A stretch of DNA of 64,000 bases from Linnemannia elongata. Lineage: Eukaryota > Mortierellomycota > Mortierellomycetes > Mortierellales > Mortierellaceae. Positions 1 through 10,379 of this stretch are shown here, in pieces. The stretch lies in assembly GCA_036320915.1 (NCBI GenBank), contig JAXBDG010000001.1:3742001-3806000 (forward strand), written 5' to 3'. The notes under the pieces are model-generated. The model had not been told where the DNA came from and ran no database searches. It worked only from the letters and a program-made list of their open reading frames with translations. The position numbers and the translations under genes were made by a program. Within the stretch, counting starts at the first letter, position 1. Each line of letters begins with the position of its first letter.

Positions 1-474
1 CTTTTTTTACGAGAAACTACAAACAAGGAACAAACAAACCTCTTCAATACAGAAATCGCAAAAAAACACACGTTTTTTGGGCTTCTCTGGTTTTGTTATG
101 TTGGTCGCTTTTGGATTGAGGAAAAAGGACATTGGAGCTTGTGTTTTGTGAAAGAATTGTAAGATCGCGTTCGAACGAGGACAGGGTACCTGGGGAACGA
201 AAAGCTCAATGCTGCAAGTGTGAGACTTGGATTGGGCTAAGTCGCGTTTTTTATTTTATTTTTTTTTTTTTTTTTTTTACTTTCTCACTTTTTGGCGTCC
301 AGATCCTTCGCGCCCAAACTAAACAATGCGCGCATGGGACAGATCAAACGTATGCGAGAACAGAAAAAAATTACAAGTACTCGGGTTTTATTACAGAATG
401 GAAAGAAAAAGAAGCTTAAACAAACTCCTCTGTCAAAGATTGTTGGCTAGCAAGGAGAAAAGAAACCAAAACGT
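1..474. other. Left edge, no gene seen
   Basis: No coding sequence is supported here. The stretch is AT-rich with a T-rich run near 246-280 and lies downstream of the RPL26 stop codon, so its right part is probably the RPL26 3' UTR and terminator region. Confidence 0.5.
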
Positions 475-1935
475 TTACTCCTGCATGGCCTCGGTCTTCT
501 TGGAGCGATCCTTGCGCTCGAGAAGATCCTTGCGGTCCTTGTCCATGTGGACCTTGGTGATGACGACCTTGGAAGGGTGGATGCCGACGGGGACGGCAGC
601 GCCGTTAGCCTTCTCACGGTTGACGCGCTCAATGTGGATGACCCACTTGCGGCGGTAGACCTGGACAACCTTGCCCTCACGGCCCTTGAACGAGCCACGG
701 ACAACCATGACCTCGTCATCCTTGCGAATAGGGAGCGAGCGAGCCTAATTGATGTGAAGATAGTTAAACAGTGCGGAACCTGGTTAGATATCCGCGTCGT
801 TCTAGGTTTGTTTGTGGTGTCTTATTGGGTGGCACCGGTTTTGTTATTCCCGATGCAGTTGTGGATGGTTGGTTGACGATCCAATTGAGTTGCTGCAAGT
901 AATATCCTTTATGGTGGTAATGCTGGCGGTCAAGTTCGATAAGAACGTCGGCAGTTGTACCCTCCTAGGACGTCGTAATGTTGCGTTATGATGTTGTAAA
1001 CAAAGGCCCACAGCTTTACTGTCGCCGCTTTGTCGAATTGTCAACTCATTCCTGAAAACCTTGTCCATCATGATGACAGATAGGAGGGCGTAAACGTTCG
1101 CCTTACCGAGATCAAAGTCTAGTCTCGTTATTGCTGAAATAAAAAGAAAAGGATGTCTTTCTTTATCTTTCAGAGGGGTGGCCCGACCGCAAAACTTACG
1201 CTGTGCTTCTCCCGGAGTTCCTTGGAGAGGGACGCGCTCATGATCTTACGACGAAGATCAGAGGGAGCAGAAAAGTGGGCCTTTCTGCTCTTGCGGCGGG
1301 AGGAGCTAACATCTACATGGGGTTTGTAGAATGATAGTCCATCGCGAGTTGTGTGTTGTGTATGAGGTAGGAGGGGTGGTGAGAGGAAGTGGTAGGAATA
1401 TGATGGATGAGTAGATGTATTCACGGTGATGCAAGGGTGTGATATGAGGGTATAGAGTGGTGATAGGTTTGGGAAAGGAGTGTAAAACGAGGGTGAGAGA
1501 AAAAGAGAAAAAAGTGTTGGTTAGAAAATTGATCTATTGCATTTTTGGTGGCGCAAGAATAAAGTAGCCTGGTTCCTGATACACACTAGCGAAAAAAGTC
1601 CGCCTGTTTCGAAGAGTAAAGAGTCTTGTCTCCAAGCCAGCACTCGTCTTCCTTGCTGCAGCCCTGTGCTGTAAGTGAACATACTCTCTACCCCTTTCCT
1701 CTTTGTGTGGTTCTCAAATCACATCAACCTCCAAAGCCAGGTCAATCATGAGTGCTTAAATCCTCCTCTTTATGTCAAAGTGTAGAGGATGGGTATATGT
1801 GTGTGTAGGCGGTCGATGATCGATGAATTAGCGCCAGGGCTTGATGTGTATGATGTAGGTAATGCTAGGATATGCCGATGGATGGATATGAGGGATAGGA
1901 TCATGCATGATGTTCATACCGATGGACTGCTTCAT
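475..1935 (-). CDS. RPL26: 60S ribosomal protein uL24 (L26), 3 exons
   Basis: This gene encodes cytosolic large-subunit protein uL24, which binds 25S rRNA near the polypeptide exit tunnel. Coding exons on the minus strand are 1920-1935, 1200-1312 and 475-744 (399 nt, 132 aa), and both introns keep the frame. Exon 1 encodes only MKQSI plus one base before donor GTATGA; exon 2 continues with [18 protein letters not shown], the conserved fungal/animal N-terminus. Exon 3 holds the KOW motif ([13 protein letters not shown]) and a C-terminus ending in EAMQE. Length and ending match the family. The introns are long for this window (607 and 455 nt). Three CACGTG boxes lie 93-145 bp upstream of the start codon. 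The family call is certain. The tiny first exon is inferred from splice phase and the conserved MK start. Confidence 0.95.
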
Positions 1936-2027
1936 GGTAGTAGTAGTGGATTGATACGAAAGAGAGGAAGAATTCGCTGTGAAAGGCCGCTGAACCACTT
2001 TCAAGCACCAAGACCAGCGGAAAGAGG

Positions 2028-2080
2028 CACGTGACATTATGAACCAAGGCTGGGAGACGGCACGTGCTTGATGTCACGTG
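2028..2080. promoter_or_regulatory. Triple CACGTG E-box cluster
   Basis: Perfect palindromic CACGTG hexamers occur at 2028-2033, 2061-2066 and 2075-2080. They lie 93-145 bp upstream of the RPL26 start codon and about 80 bp before tRNA-Leu. CACGTG is bound by bHLH factors of the Cbf1 type, which regulate ribosomal protein genes in some fungi. The use here is inferred from position and density. Confidence 0.55.
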
Positions 2081-2160
2081 TAAAAATCATGATATCATAT
2101 ATGTAAACTCAGGTATAAATTAGTCCTAGTGAAAAGCCTTCCATCAAGGAAACTTCTATT

Positions 2161-2243
2161 GGAGAGATGGCCGAGTTGGTCTAAGGCGCCGCGTTAAGGC
2201 CGCGGTCTATTCGTAGGCGTGGGTTCAAATCCCACTCTCTTCA
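2161..2243 (+). tRNA. tRNA-Leu (anticodon AAG)
   Basis: A complete class II tRNA folds here. The acceptor stem GGAGAGA pairs with TCTCTTC (one G-U). The anticodon stem CCGCG/CGCGG encloses loop TTAAGGC with anticodon AAG. The long variable arm is typical of tRNA-Leu, and the T arm is GTGGG-TTCAAAT-CCCAC. The discriminator base is A and there is no intron. Confidence 0.97.
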
Positions 2244-2840
2244 TAATCTTTTGCTTCTCAGGCGTTTGGTCTGCTGTTTCTTTTGTTCTCTCTTCTTTGC
2301 GGGTGGCAAAGTAGACGTTTTCGTGTTCGCCAAGGACTTTTTTTCCATTTGCTCGATGCTTGTGTAGACAGGCACTCACTGTCTATACATGATAGGAACA
2401 GAGGCTGATCAGTTGAAGGCGTGGCAGTACATTTTATCTAACGAAGAACAGCAACGGTCAAGTGCCAATGATGCACAATTTTTTTTTCTGCCTTGTAGGC
2501 TTTGTTTGTACATTATGTTAGTGACACCATGGCTGAGCTGGCCTTTTTTTAGATCACTGCTGACTTCATGGGTGTGTGTGTGTGTGTGTGTTTGTGTCTG
2601 TCCAGAAGCTGGACTGCAGAAAGCCCAGACAACCCTTTTTTTTTAAACTCCCAAAGTGAAGAGGGCTGTGAGGTTCTGCCACTGGAATAAAAAAGGGAAA
2701 GCCAACACCACTTGACCCTTTATTTTTCCTTTTCTCTATCCTTTTTTTTTTACTCTTCATTCCTCCCCTCTTCCTTCTTCAACTCGAATCCCATTCCTCT
2801 TACTTCGCCCCTCCATCCTTGAACAGGATAAAGAAACCTA
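2244..2840. other. Intergenic, promoter of the next gene
   Basis: No gene is seen. There is a short GT microsatellite near 2571-2592 and a pyrimidine-rich leader at about 2700-2830 just before the membrane-protein start codon. Confidence 0.5.
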
Positions 2841-4683
2841 ATGGACACAAGAGGTCTTCCATCGTCGTCACCGTCGTCAAGTCAAGTACCCTACCAACGC
2901 GTCCCCTCCCTCTCCTCTACACCTATCATGGACCACTCCAACACTAGCAACCTGCCTTTTGCAGGGGAACTTGCCCACACTAACAGTAACAACGACACAA
3001 CAGGCGGATATGTCTACCCCTCAGACCACCAATTGCAATTCAACCACCAGCACCCTGCCTCATCCAGTAACGCTCCTCAGAACCCGTATCACAACCCCTT
3101 TTACCCTGATCCTCAACACCAACAACAGCAACACCAGGATGATAACAACAACAATAACCAGTTGTCGTCGTCTTCTCCCCTCCGCCTCGACAACGACAAC
3201 AACATCCACAATCACAACAACGACTACCCAAACAACCAAGACGACGACGCCGAGTCCATCGGACCCGTATACCTATCCTCGATCACCCCACCAGGGAAGA
3301 TCCTCCTCCTCCAAACCCTAACCACCCTCTCGACTATCGTCTTCACCGTCCTCCCTGTCGTCATCAAGGCTGGGCCCGACGCGACTTGGGGAAATTGGTA
3401 TACCTGGCAGGATGCTGTTCGGTTGATTGAGCCCTTTGTCAGTGGGTTGTTACATTCTTGGTTCTTTTATTCCTCAGATCTTATGAGGCGCTGGAATCGG
3501 GGTCTCATCAGTGCTGATGATGGCCGGAATAACTATCGTACGTCGACGGTGCCGAGATCTGGTTCATGGGGAGATGTGGCGCTGGATGATAAGCAAGGCG
3601 GAGGTGGAGGAAGGTCCGGAGGTAACATTCCATTGGACGACCGGAATCAACAACATCAGATTCAACAACACTACAGCCCGGTCTCTTCAAGGAAATCGTC
3701 GTCATGGAAGCAGACTTCAACTTTCAAGGCATTCCTCGCAAACGTTTTCACATTCTTCCTTATTCTCTACGTCACGGGCGCTGCCATCCACACCGCTGCC
3801 GCTTTCTTCAAGAACATCCTCGTCCTCTTTCTCGAACAATACTCCCAGGGGATCAGTCTCTCAACCCACCCACCCACCACCGGCGACGGCCAACTCTCTC
3901 TCGCACTGGCAACACAATTGAAGGAAGGGTACCTGTTGATCCAGGATACATGGGAACACAACGTCTCGCATTATATGTATGCCTTTGGAGCTTTGGGTAT
4001 GTCTTGGTGTGAGATGGTGGCCTATTCGGGTCAGGTCTTGCCCGTAGGTGTCAACTTGGCCAGAGTTGGACAAATCTCGACGAATGGCAGTCGCTTGGGT
4101 GTTAGGAGCAGGAAGAGTAGTAAGCGTCTGGTTCTTTTATGGATCTTGGCCGGCGTACTGTATGGCGGTATCGTTGCAGGTAAAGTACATTTGCTTGTGT
4201 GGTGCTATTTATTTACGATCGGATTTTTTTTTTTTTTTTTTTTTTTGCATGCTGGCCGAATTGAAATTGTCGTCGTGTGGGTGATTATCGCCTTTTGTGG
4301 GCGTCCGGATAAAGTAAATGAAAAGACCAAAACAACAGCCCGCCCAGTTCCTCGACCCTCCCAACTCACTAACCCTCTCCCGCTCTCCTTCCCTTTCTCC
4401 GATCACCCTATACCTTTATTATATAGGCGTCGCATGTCAGTATCCAAAGGGCCTGTACGTGGGCCTGATTTACATTGGCGCCTTGTTCCTGATCTTAGCG
4501 ATCTACATCCTCTCTCGCCCCACACGAGGCCTATTCACACTTGGACGCCATTACATCCTGCAGACATACCTCATTGGTATGGTTGTCGCCGGAGTGGCGA
4601 TTGTCATCTACTTGGTACTCAACCACTTTGAGTTCCTGACCAGCAACGACAAATCCCACCTCGCCTCTACCACTCGACCATAA
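2841..4683 (+). CDS. Uncharacterised seven-helix membrane protein with N/Q-rich N-terminus
   Basis: Two exons (2841-4179 and 4427-4683, phase 1 junction) give 531 aa. The first 140 residues or so are hydrophilic and rich in Ser, Asn, Gln and His. They are followed by about seven hydrophobic segments: TM1 near LLLQTLTTLSTIVFTVLPVV, TM2 near EPFVSGLLHSWFFYS, TM3 near VFTFFLILYVTGAAIHTAAA, TM4 near YMYAFGALGMSWCEM, and three more around the splice junction and the C-terminus. A Gly/Ser/Gln-rich loop separates TM2 and TM3. His residues sit in or beside several helices (LLHSW, AAIHTA, EHNVSHY). I do not recognise the family. The intron contains a 22-base T run. The function, perhaps transport or an intramembrane enzyme, cannot be assigned. 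Confidence 0.8.
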
Positions 4684-5002
4684 GCGAGGCACACTCGTTG
4701 AAGCAAAAAGAACATACAATAAAAAAATACCCTCTCTCTCTCTCTGTCTCTCTCTCGCGTATTGACTTGTCGCCCTGTTGATTGCTTTACTGCATGACTT
4801 CCACGGGCTCATTGCCCTTCCTGCTTTCAAATAATATGACATTTTCCCCTTTGTATAAACTGAAGCTATTGAAGTCCAAACAGTCGATTCTCTTTTTAAT
4901 GGATCCGTTTTTTTTGCTGATGTTGTTCATTGGTTCGTCTCAAACTCTACCTCTTTCTTATTCTTTCTACAAAGAGAAAGAAGAAAAGAAAAAAAGACCT
5001 GT
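4684..5002. other. Convergent 3' ends
   Basis: This stretch lies between two convergent genes. It holds a CT-rich run near 4732-4757 and AT-rich sequence that probably contains both polyadenylation regions. No coding signal is seen. Confidence 0.5.
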
Positions 5003-6852
5003 CTAGTAGAAGGATCCCTCTGGGGGCTGGGGAAGCTTCCTGTTCTGGGGCAAAGCCATCTCACTAATGTCGATAGTGAATAAAGTAAAAGCAACACACG
5101 AGGGACATGTGAATAAAGTATTCTGATTTGCGATCCATGTTTTCTATACCCTGTAGAATCAAAAAGAACTTGTTTTCCTCTAGGAGATGTTTGGTATCTT
5201 ACCGGCGCAACTCGGTCAGGACGGTCTCAAGGCCGTAAGTCCTCTTCCAATTGCTCAAGCAAGACAATCTCGAGGAATCAACCTGTAATTACAAAAAGAA
5301 ATACCGTAGAAAATAGGCGTTAAAACTACGAAATGAAAAGCGCCATATGATGCGAACTAGTGACAGTCAAGAATGATAGCACAAAGGTTTCGATTGCTCA
5401 GTGTCTTACTTGTCCAGTTTCCTGGTTCACGCAGGGAAGGTTGATGCGGGAGACAAACGAGACGGTGGGAGGAACATCTGGGTAACGGTCGCCACAGTAC
5501 AGGCTAAGACTATAAATCCTGTTCTCGTGAACGGACTAATATTGAAAGCGAGAGCAAGAAACAGAGACAGTTAGTAAAGAGAAAAGAGAAAAGAAAAGTA
5601 GATGGAAGCCGTGCATTGCATGTGCCATCAAAAATCAATATCCTCGCTATCACCTTGCTTTGCTTGCTTTCACTGTCACCCCTTCTTTTGTAACCTCCCA
5701 CGCTATATATCTGCTTATCATGAACAAGCACCCACCCTTCTACCGCTTCCTTCCTCACCCCCCTTGCTTGCTACCATTTTGCACATCTCATGATCATATT
5801 TGTTGTTGCGCTTGACCGCACACCGCCCTATCCCATCCGCCCATTCAAGTTTTCCCATTTTCTTTGCTCGGGGATTGTGAAGGCACAAAAGGAGAAGAAT
5901 TGGTAACCGTTCCAACAACAATGTGAAAAAAGAAACGTCTCTCCCCTGTCTCATTACTTGCAACACACACTCAGACTCAGGGCAAGAGAGGAAAAAAAGC
6001 AAAAGAATAAATTTGACTTACGTGTCCAGGGCCGAGGATGGTCCCGTTCCAGTTGGACATCAACATATCATCGCCGTCCTTCAATCCGTAACTGCAGGTG
6101 CCATCGCCAATGCCCTTCTCTCCCTTCTCGAGCTCCTCCATCAACTTGAAGTTACGGGGAACTATGTTTTCGAGGGAGGACAAACGTAAGTGATAAAAAA
6201 GAGAGCGTGGATTTGAACATGTTAGAGATCAATGGGATGCGGTTTGTTTAGATATGGGGTGTGGATGAGTGTGCTCACGCCCCAAAGGTGGCATTGGGTA
6301 TCGACCGATAGACCTTTGCTGTTGTCACTCTCTTTTATGCGAGGGTTCGCCTTGGTCCTCGCTTTTTTGTTTGTTGTTGTGACGGTAATAGCCGCGTCCA
6401 CACTCATTGTCGACAAGTCAATCTCCAAAGACTTTAATCATCCTTAACCTCCAAATCGAAAGAAGAAAAAAAACATTAACGCCGACTCACTTGACCCTCT
6501 TCTTTTCCCAAGACATCACGCAAACACAAAAAAAAAAAAAATAGGCCAATGGAGTGAGCGCCATGAAACGCTTAGCGCCAAATAACCACACAGGGAGAAC
6601 AAAAGGAATCGCTGCGGTCCATGCCGCCCTCCAGTCGTCAACAGTCCACGCGTCCAGTAGCAGGAACAGTAGCAACGAACGTTCCTGAGTCCCTCCCCGT
6701 TAGCTCACCCCGTTCCTTTTTTCTTCGAGTTGAGCGAGCGAGTCTCCTGTGATGCGGATGCGTTGAGTGTTGTTATACAAGTCGTCCTTGGAGAGTGGTT
6801 GTTGGGGAACAAGCGAATGACACAGTGGGAATAGCGACGTACTCTTTGCCAT
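5003..6852 (-). CDS. MMS2: Ubiquitin-conjugating enzyme E2 variant MMS2/UBE2V
   Basis: This is the catalytically inactive E2 variant that pairs with Ubc13 to build Lys63-linked ubiquitin chains in post-replication DNA repair. Exons on the minus strand are 6843-6852, 6022-6161, 5410-5535, 5203-5282 and 5063-5003 (417 nt, 138 aa; yeast Mms2 is of similar length). Family landmarks are [20 protein letters not shown] at the start, ENRIYSL and [20 protein letters not shown] in the UBC fold, and LPQPPEG near the C-terminus. The stretch where active E2s carry the catalytic Cys reads [20 protein letters not shown] and lacks the HPN-x-C context, as expected. Exon 1 encodes only MAK plus one base, followed by a 680-nt intron with donor GTACGT. 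The four downstream exons are very secure. Confidence 0.93.
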
Positions 6853-7210
6853 GGTTGGTTGTTGGTTTGTGGTGGTAGTGGTGTAGTGAGGTTATGGTTG
6901 TGGAAAAGAAAAGAAAAAAGGAAAATCACAAAAATCGAGTCAAAATGTCAAGAGAGGCGTGAATGACGTGAGGGAAAAAAAATTAGATCTTAAAAGGCGT
7001 CGGTAGTGCCTGTGTTTGCAGTGTGTGTGTGTGTGTGTGTGCCATGCATGCAATGATTTTTATCTTTTACTTTTATGTGCTGTGTCTGTTGTCTGTCTGT
7101 CTGTTTGTTTGTCTGTCTGTGTCGGCTGAGCAAAAGGAGTCTACGCCTTGCCTCTTTTCTCTTCATGACCCCTTCTCTTGACAGGATGGACCAAGACGTA
7201 TCTTCTTTTT

Positions 7211-10200
7211 TTAGTTCCTGGCCATGTCCTCCAACAACGACTCGACTTCTGGCACATCTGCAAGGTAATACTTGGCCTCCGTCTGCTTCTGTCCGACCGT
7301 GCAGGTGATCACATCCTCGATCTCCGGGCCCACAATGCTCTCATTACCCAGGCACGAAAACACAGCCTCGTCCGTCTTTCCGTCACCCACACACAGAATA
7401 AAGTCGACCGGGCCAACATCTGCCTGTATATCCTTCAAGATGGCCTTCACACTCGTCGACTTGTCAATGCTGCTAGGACGCAACTCCAATGTCTTGTTGC
7501 CGAGGATAATAGACAGCGCCATGTGTGCCAGCAACTTCTCCAGGTTGACCTGCAACTCTGTCGCCTGCCAGGTGCCAAACTCGGGATCGGCCTCACGGTA
7601 GTGCCATGTCATGTTGATCTCTTTCTCCTCAATGAAACTGCCGGGTGTCCGCTCAGTGTAATGCTTGAACAAGGGGCGAATCGTCTCGCGCCAGCTGGCA
7701 TCCACTTGATCGACCGAACGGAACCAACCATTGCCCGCGTCCTTGACCAACTTGGCTGGCTCGAGCGCATCTGAGCTAGGCATCTCCGATCGAATCTGCT
7801 TCATCGCCTTGGCGACTCCTGCGGGGTGCTTGAAGAAACATCCGTGCTCGGCCGAAAGTCCAACGCCGCATTCGCCGAACCATGCGTCAAGATGCTTTCT
7901 GTCGCGACCGGAAAGAATGTAGACATAGGTGTTGGGCTGAGCAGCGAGTGCTTGCAAGTTGTGAATGATATGGCTTGCAGGGTTGGCTATTAAAAAAACA
8001 CAGAATGCATTGCGGTGACGATTAGCAGCAATTGTTAGTCATCAATGATGAAATAGTAAAATTGAACAGCAATCCAAATTGGGCTAGAAAACTCACCAAA
8101 CTCGGGCAACTTGTGGGTGGCGGTCAAGGTGCCATCGTAGTCGAAAAACACGACCTTGTTCTTGGTAGAATGGTTGCGAGCCTCAAGGACATGTCCAATG
8201 GTCAGCTTGGGAAGAGCCATGCGGTGATCAAACTCCTCCGAGACTCTCCTCAGCTCGTCAACAAAGCTGACACCCCAGTAGGCTGCAGTGTACTTGTTCA
8301 CATAACGGAAGAGCTTCTGATGGTTGCTCTTCTTTGTCTCATCGGGCATCGTCACTGCCTCGTAGATAGCATCAGCCAGCTCGCCAGTGTTCCAAGGGTT
8401 CACAATAATGGAGCCTATTAAGAATTAAGAACACGAACAACGTTAGTGTCAATCGAAATGCCTGTTGGTATAAACATTGACAGACAAGCACCATTCTTTG
8501 TCTGCCTTACCGTTCAAACTCTGGGCAGCACCGGCAAACTCGGAGAGGATCATGACACCGTGGTTCTCCTGCTGGCAACAAATGTACTCGTAACTGACAA
8601 GGTTCATTCCATCACGAGTACTCGAAATCAAACAGACATCCGAAACGGCGTAGAGGGCGACCAATTCTTCAAAGTTGACAGACTTGTGCAAGAAGTGGAT
8701 AGGCTGGAATTCAATCGTTCCGTACATGCCATTGATGCGACCGACCAACTCGTTAACGACAGCACGCAAGTTCTGGTACTCTTCGACATCCTGACGAGAT
8801 GGGACTGCAACCTGGACCAAGACCACCTTACCGATCCACTCTGGGTGCTCTGACAGGAAAACTTCGAGGGCGTGCAACTTTTGGGGAACTCCTTTGATGT
8901 AGTCCAGACGGTCGACACCGACAATCAGCTTGACACCCTTAAACTTTTCGCGCAGGGACTGGATACGGTTGATGACGGATGGTTCCTTCAGACCCTCGGC
9001 AAACTTTTCGGGGTCAATACCGATGGGGAAAGTTCCGACATGGGCATAGCGGCCCTCGTAATCGACACCGTTAGGCATGGTTGAGAGACCGAGGATGCGA
9101 GTGCAGGAGGAGAGGAAGTGGCGAGCATAATCGTAGGTGTGGAATCCAATTAGATCAGAGTTCAGTACGCCGAGAAGGATCTCCTTGCGTACAGGCAGGA
9201 TTCTGTCGCGTCATTGCCGGTCAGATGAAGGTTCGTTATCGTTATTTTCAATGCCAGCAGCAAAAGGTAGCAGCAGCAGCGGCAAGGTTGTAATTTGAGA
9301 AATGAGACACAAGAAATGGGGAAAGAGGAAAGACAAAAAAAAGGCACAGGGGTTAGGTGATTGACGTCATGGTGATGATTGAGATGGCTCTTGCGCGCAT
9401 AAAAGATAACGATAAAAGGAACATGGACATGGGCCCTTGCTCATCCTGCGTGTTTGCTGCATCGATTGGTTCAAGCTGAGAAGTGTGTCCATTACCTGTA
9501 GACTTCGCTACTGGGGAAAGGGGTGTGCAAGAAGAAACCAATCTTGATATTCTTGACAGGCTCATTCGCGGTACGCTGATTATTGACTTCCTCACGCAGC
9601 AACCTGGGGAGGAGCATCAGATGGTAATCCTGCACCCAGACCAAATCGCCGTCGCGTACAATCTCTGTGATGGCCTTGGCAAACAGGCTGTTCGCTTGCT
9701 GGTATGCGCCCCAATCCTCCTCATTGAATGAGATCTCACCGGGGTGGTAATGGAACAAGGGCCAGAGAATGCTATAGAATAAGGAGGCAATGAAAGGAAT
9801 GCACACACGCGTATCATTTTTATCATCATCCGGTGAATTCAGAAGAAGAGAATGAGAACATTAATATTGGTTCGATGCTTCCTCTGTGTTTAGGTATTCA
9901 CTTATCATTGTCATTATCATATCATTATCATGAGTGTGAATGAGGGATATATATAACGTTCGTCCTACAGATCGACCATTGATCAGACTCTTTGACTTGT
10001 GTGCTCTCTTTCTTTTCATTTTCCTGCCCTCCTACAAGGCATTAACATACCTGTTGGAGAATCCGTTGTAGTGCATGTCGGCAATGTCGTCGTCGATAAA
10101 GACGGGCAGGCAAGAGTGTTTTTCGAGCAGCTCCTTCTGGACAAGGGCTCGATCCTCGACGGGGATATCGAGACCGGGCCATCCGATCCATGTGAACTTC

Positions 10201-10379
10201 ATCATGCGCTTGAGACCGGAGAGAGCAGAGACGAGTCCTCCGGACGACATCTTGTACTGGTAGGTTCCTGAAGCATCCTTGGTGATGGTGACCGGAAGAC
10301 GGTTCGAGACGACGAGCAGACGCAAGTCGTCCTTTGCCTTTTCGCCCTGTAGGGTTTGTGTTGTCTGGGACAAGGACAT
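7211..10379 (-). CDS. Bifunctional trehalose-6-phosphate synthase/phosphatase
   Basis: Five exons (10051-10379, 9496-9771, 8511-9202, 8097-8414, 7211-7986) encode 796 aa in frame. The N-terminal 480 residues or so are a GT20 trehalose-6-phosphate synthase domain that joins UDP-glucose and glucose-6-phosphate. Substrate-site elements are present: NRLPV, SSGGLV, TWIGWPG, VWVQDYHLMLLP, FFLHTPFP, VGVDRLDYIKG and RDGMNLVSYEY. The C-terminal 260 residues or so are a HAD-type trehalose-6-phosphatase with FFDYDGTLT, ILSGRD and VGDGKTDEAVF. Both active sites look complete, unlike ascomycete Tps2, whose synthase half is degenerate. The start MSLSQ was chosen because the upstream in-frame ATG (10463) adds only low-complexity residues. 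The product should make the stress and spore sugar trehalose in the cytosol. The 5' flank carries a tandem AAGGGG run. Confidence 0.95.

Noticed and set aside
7178..7774. 198-codon open frame opposite the phosphatase domain
   Set aside because: The minus strand contains all the phosphatase motifs; the plus frame has none.
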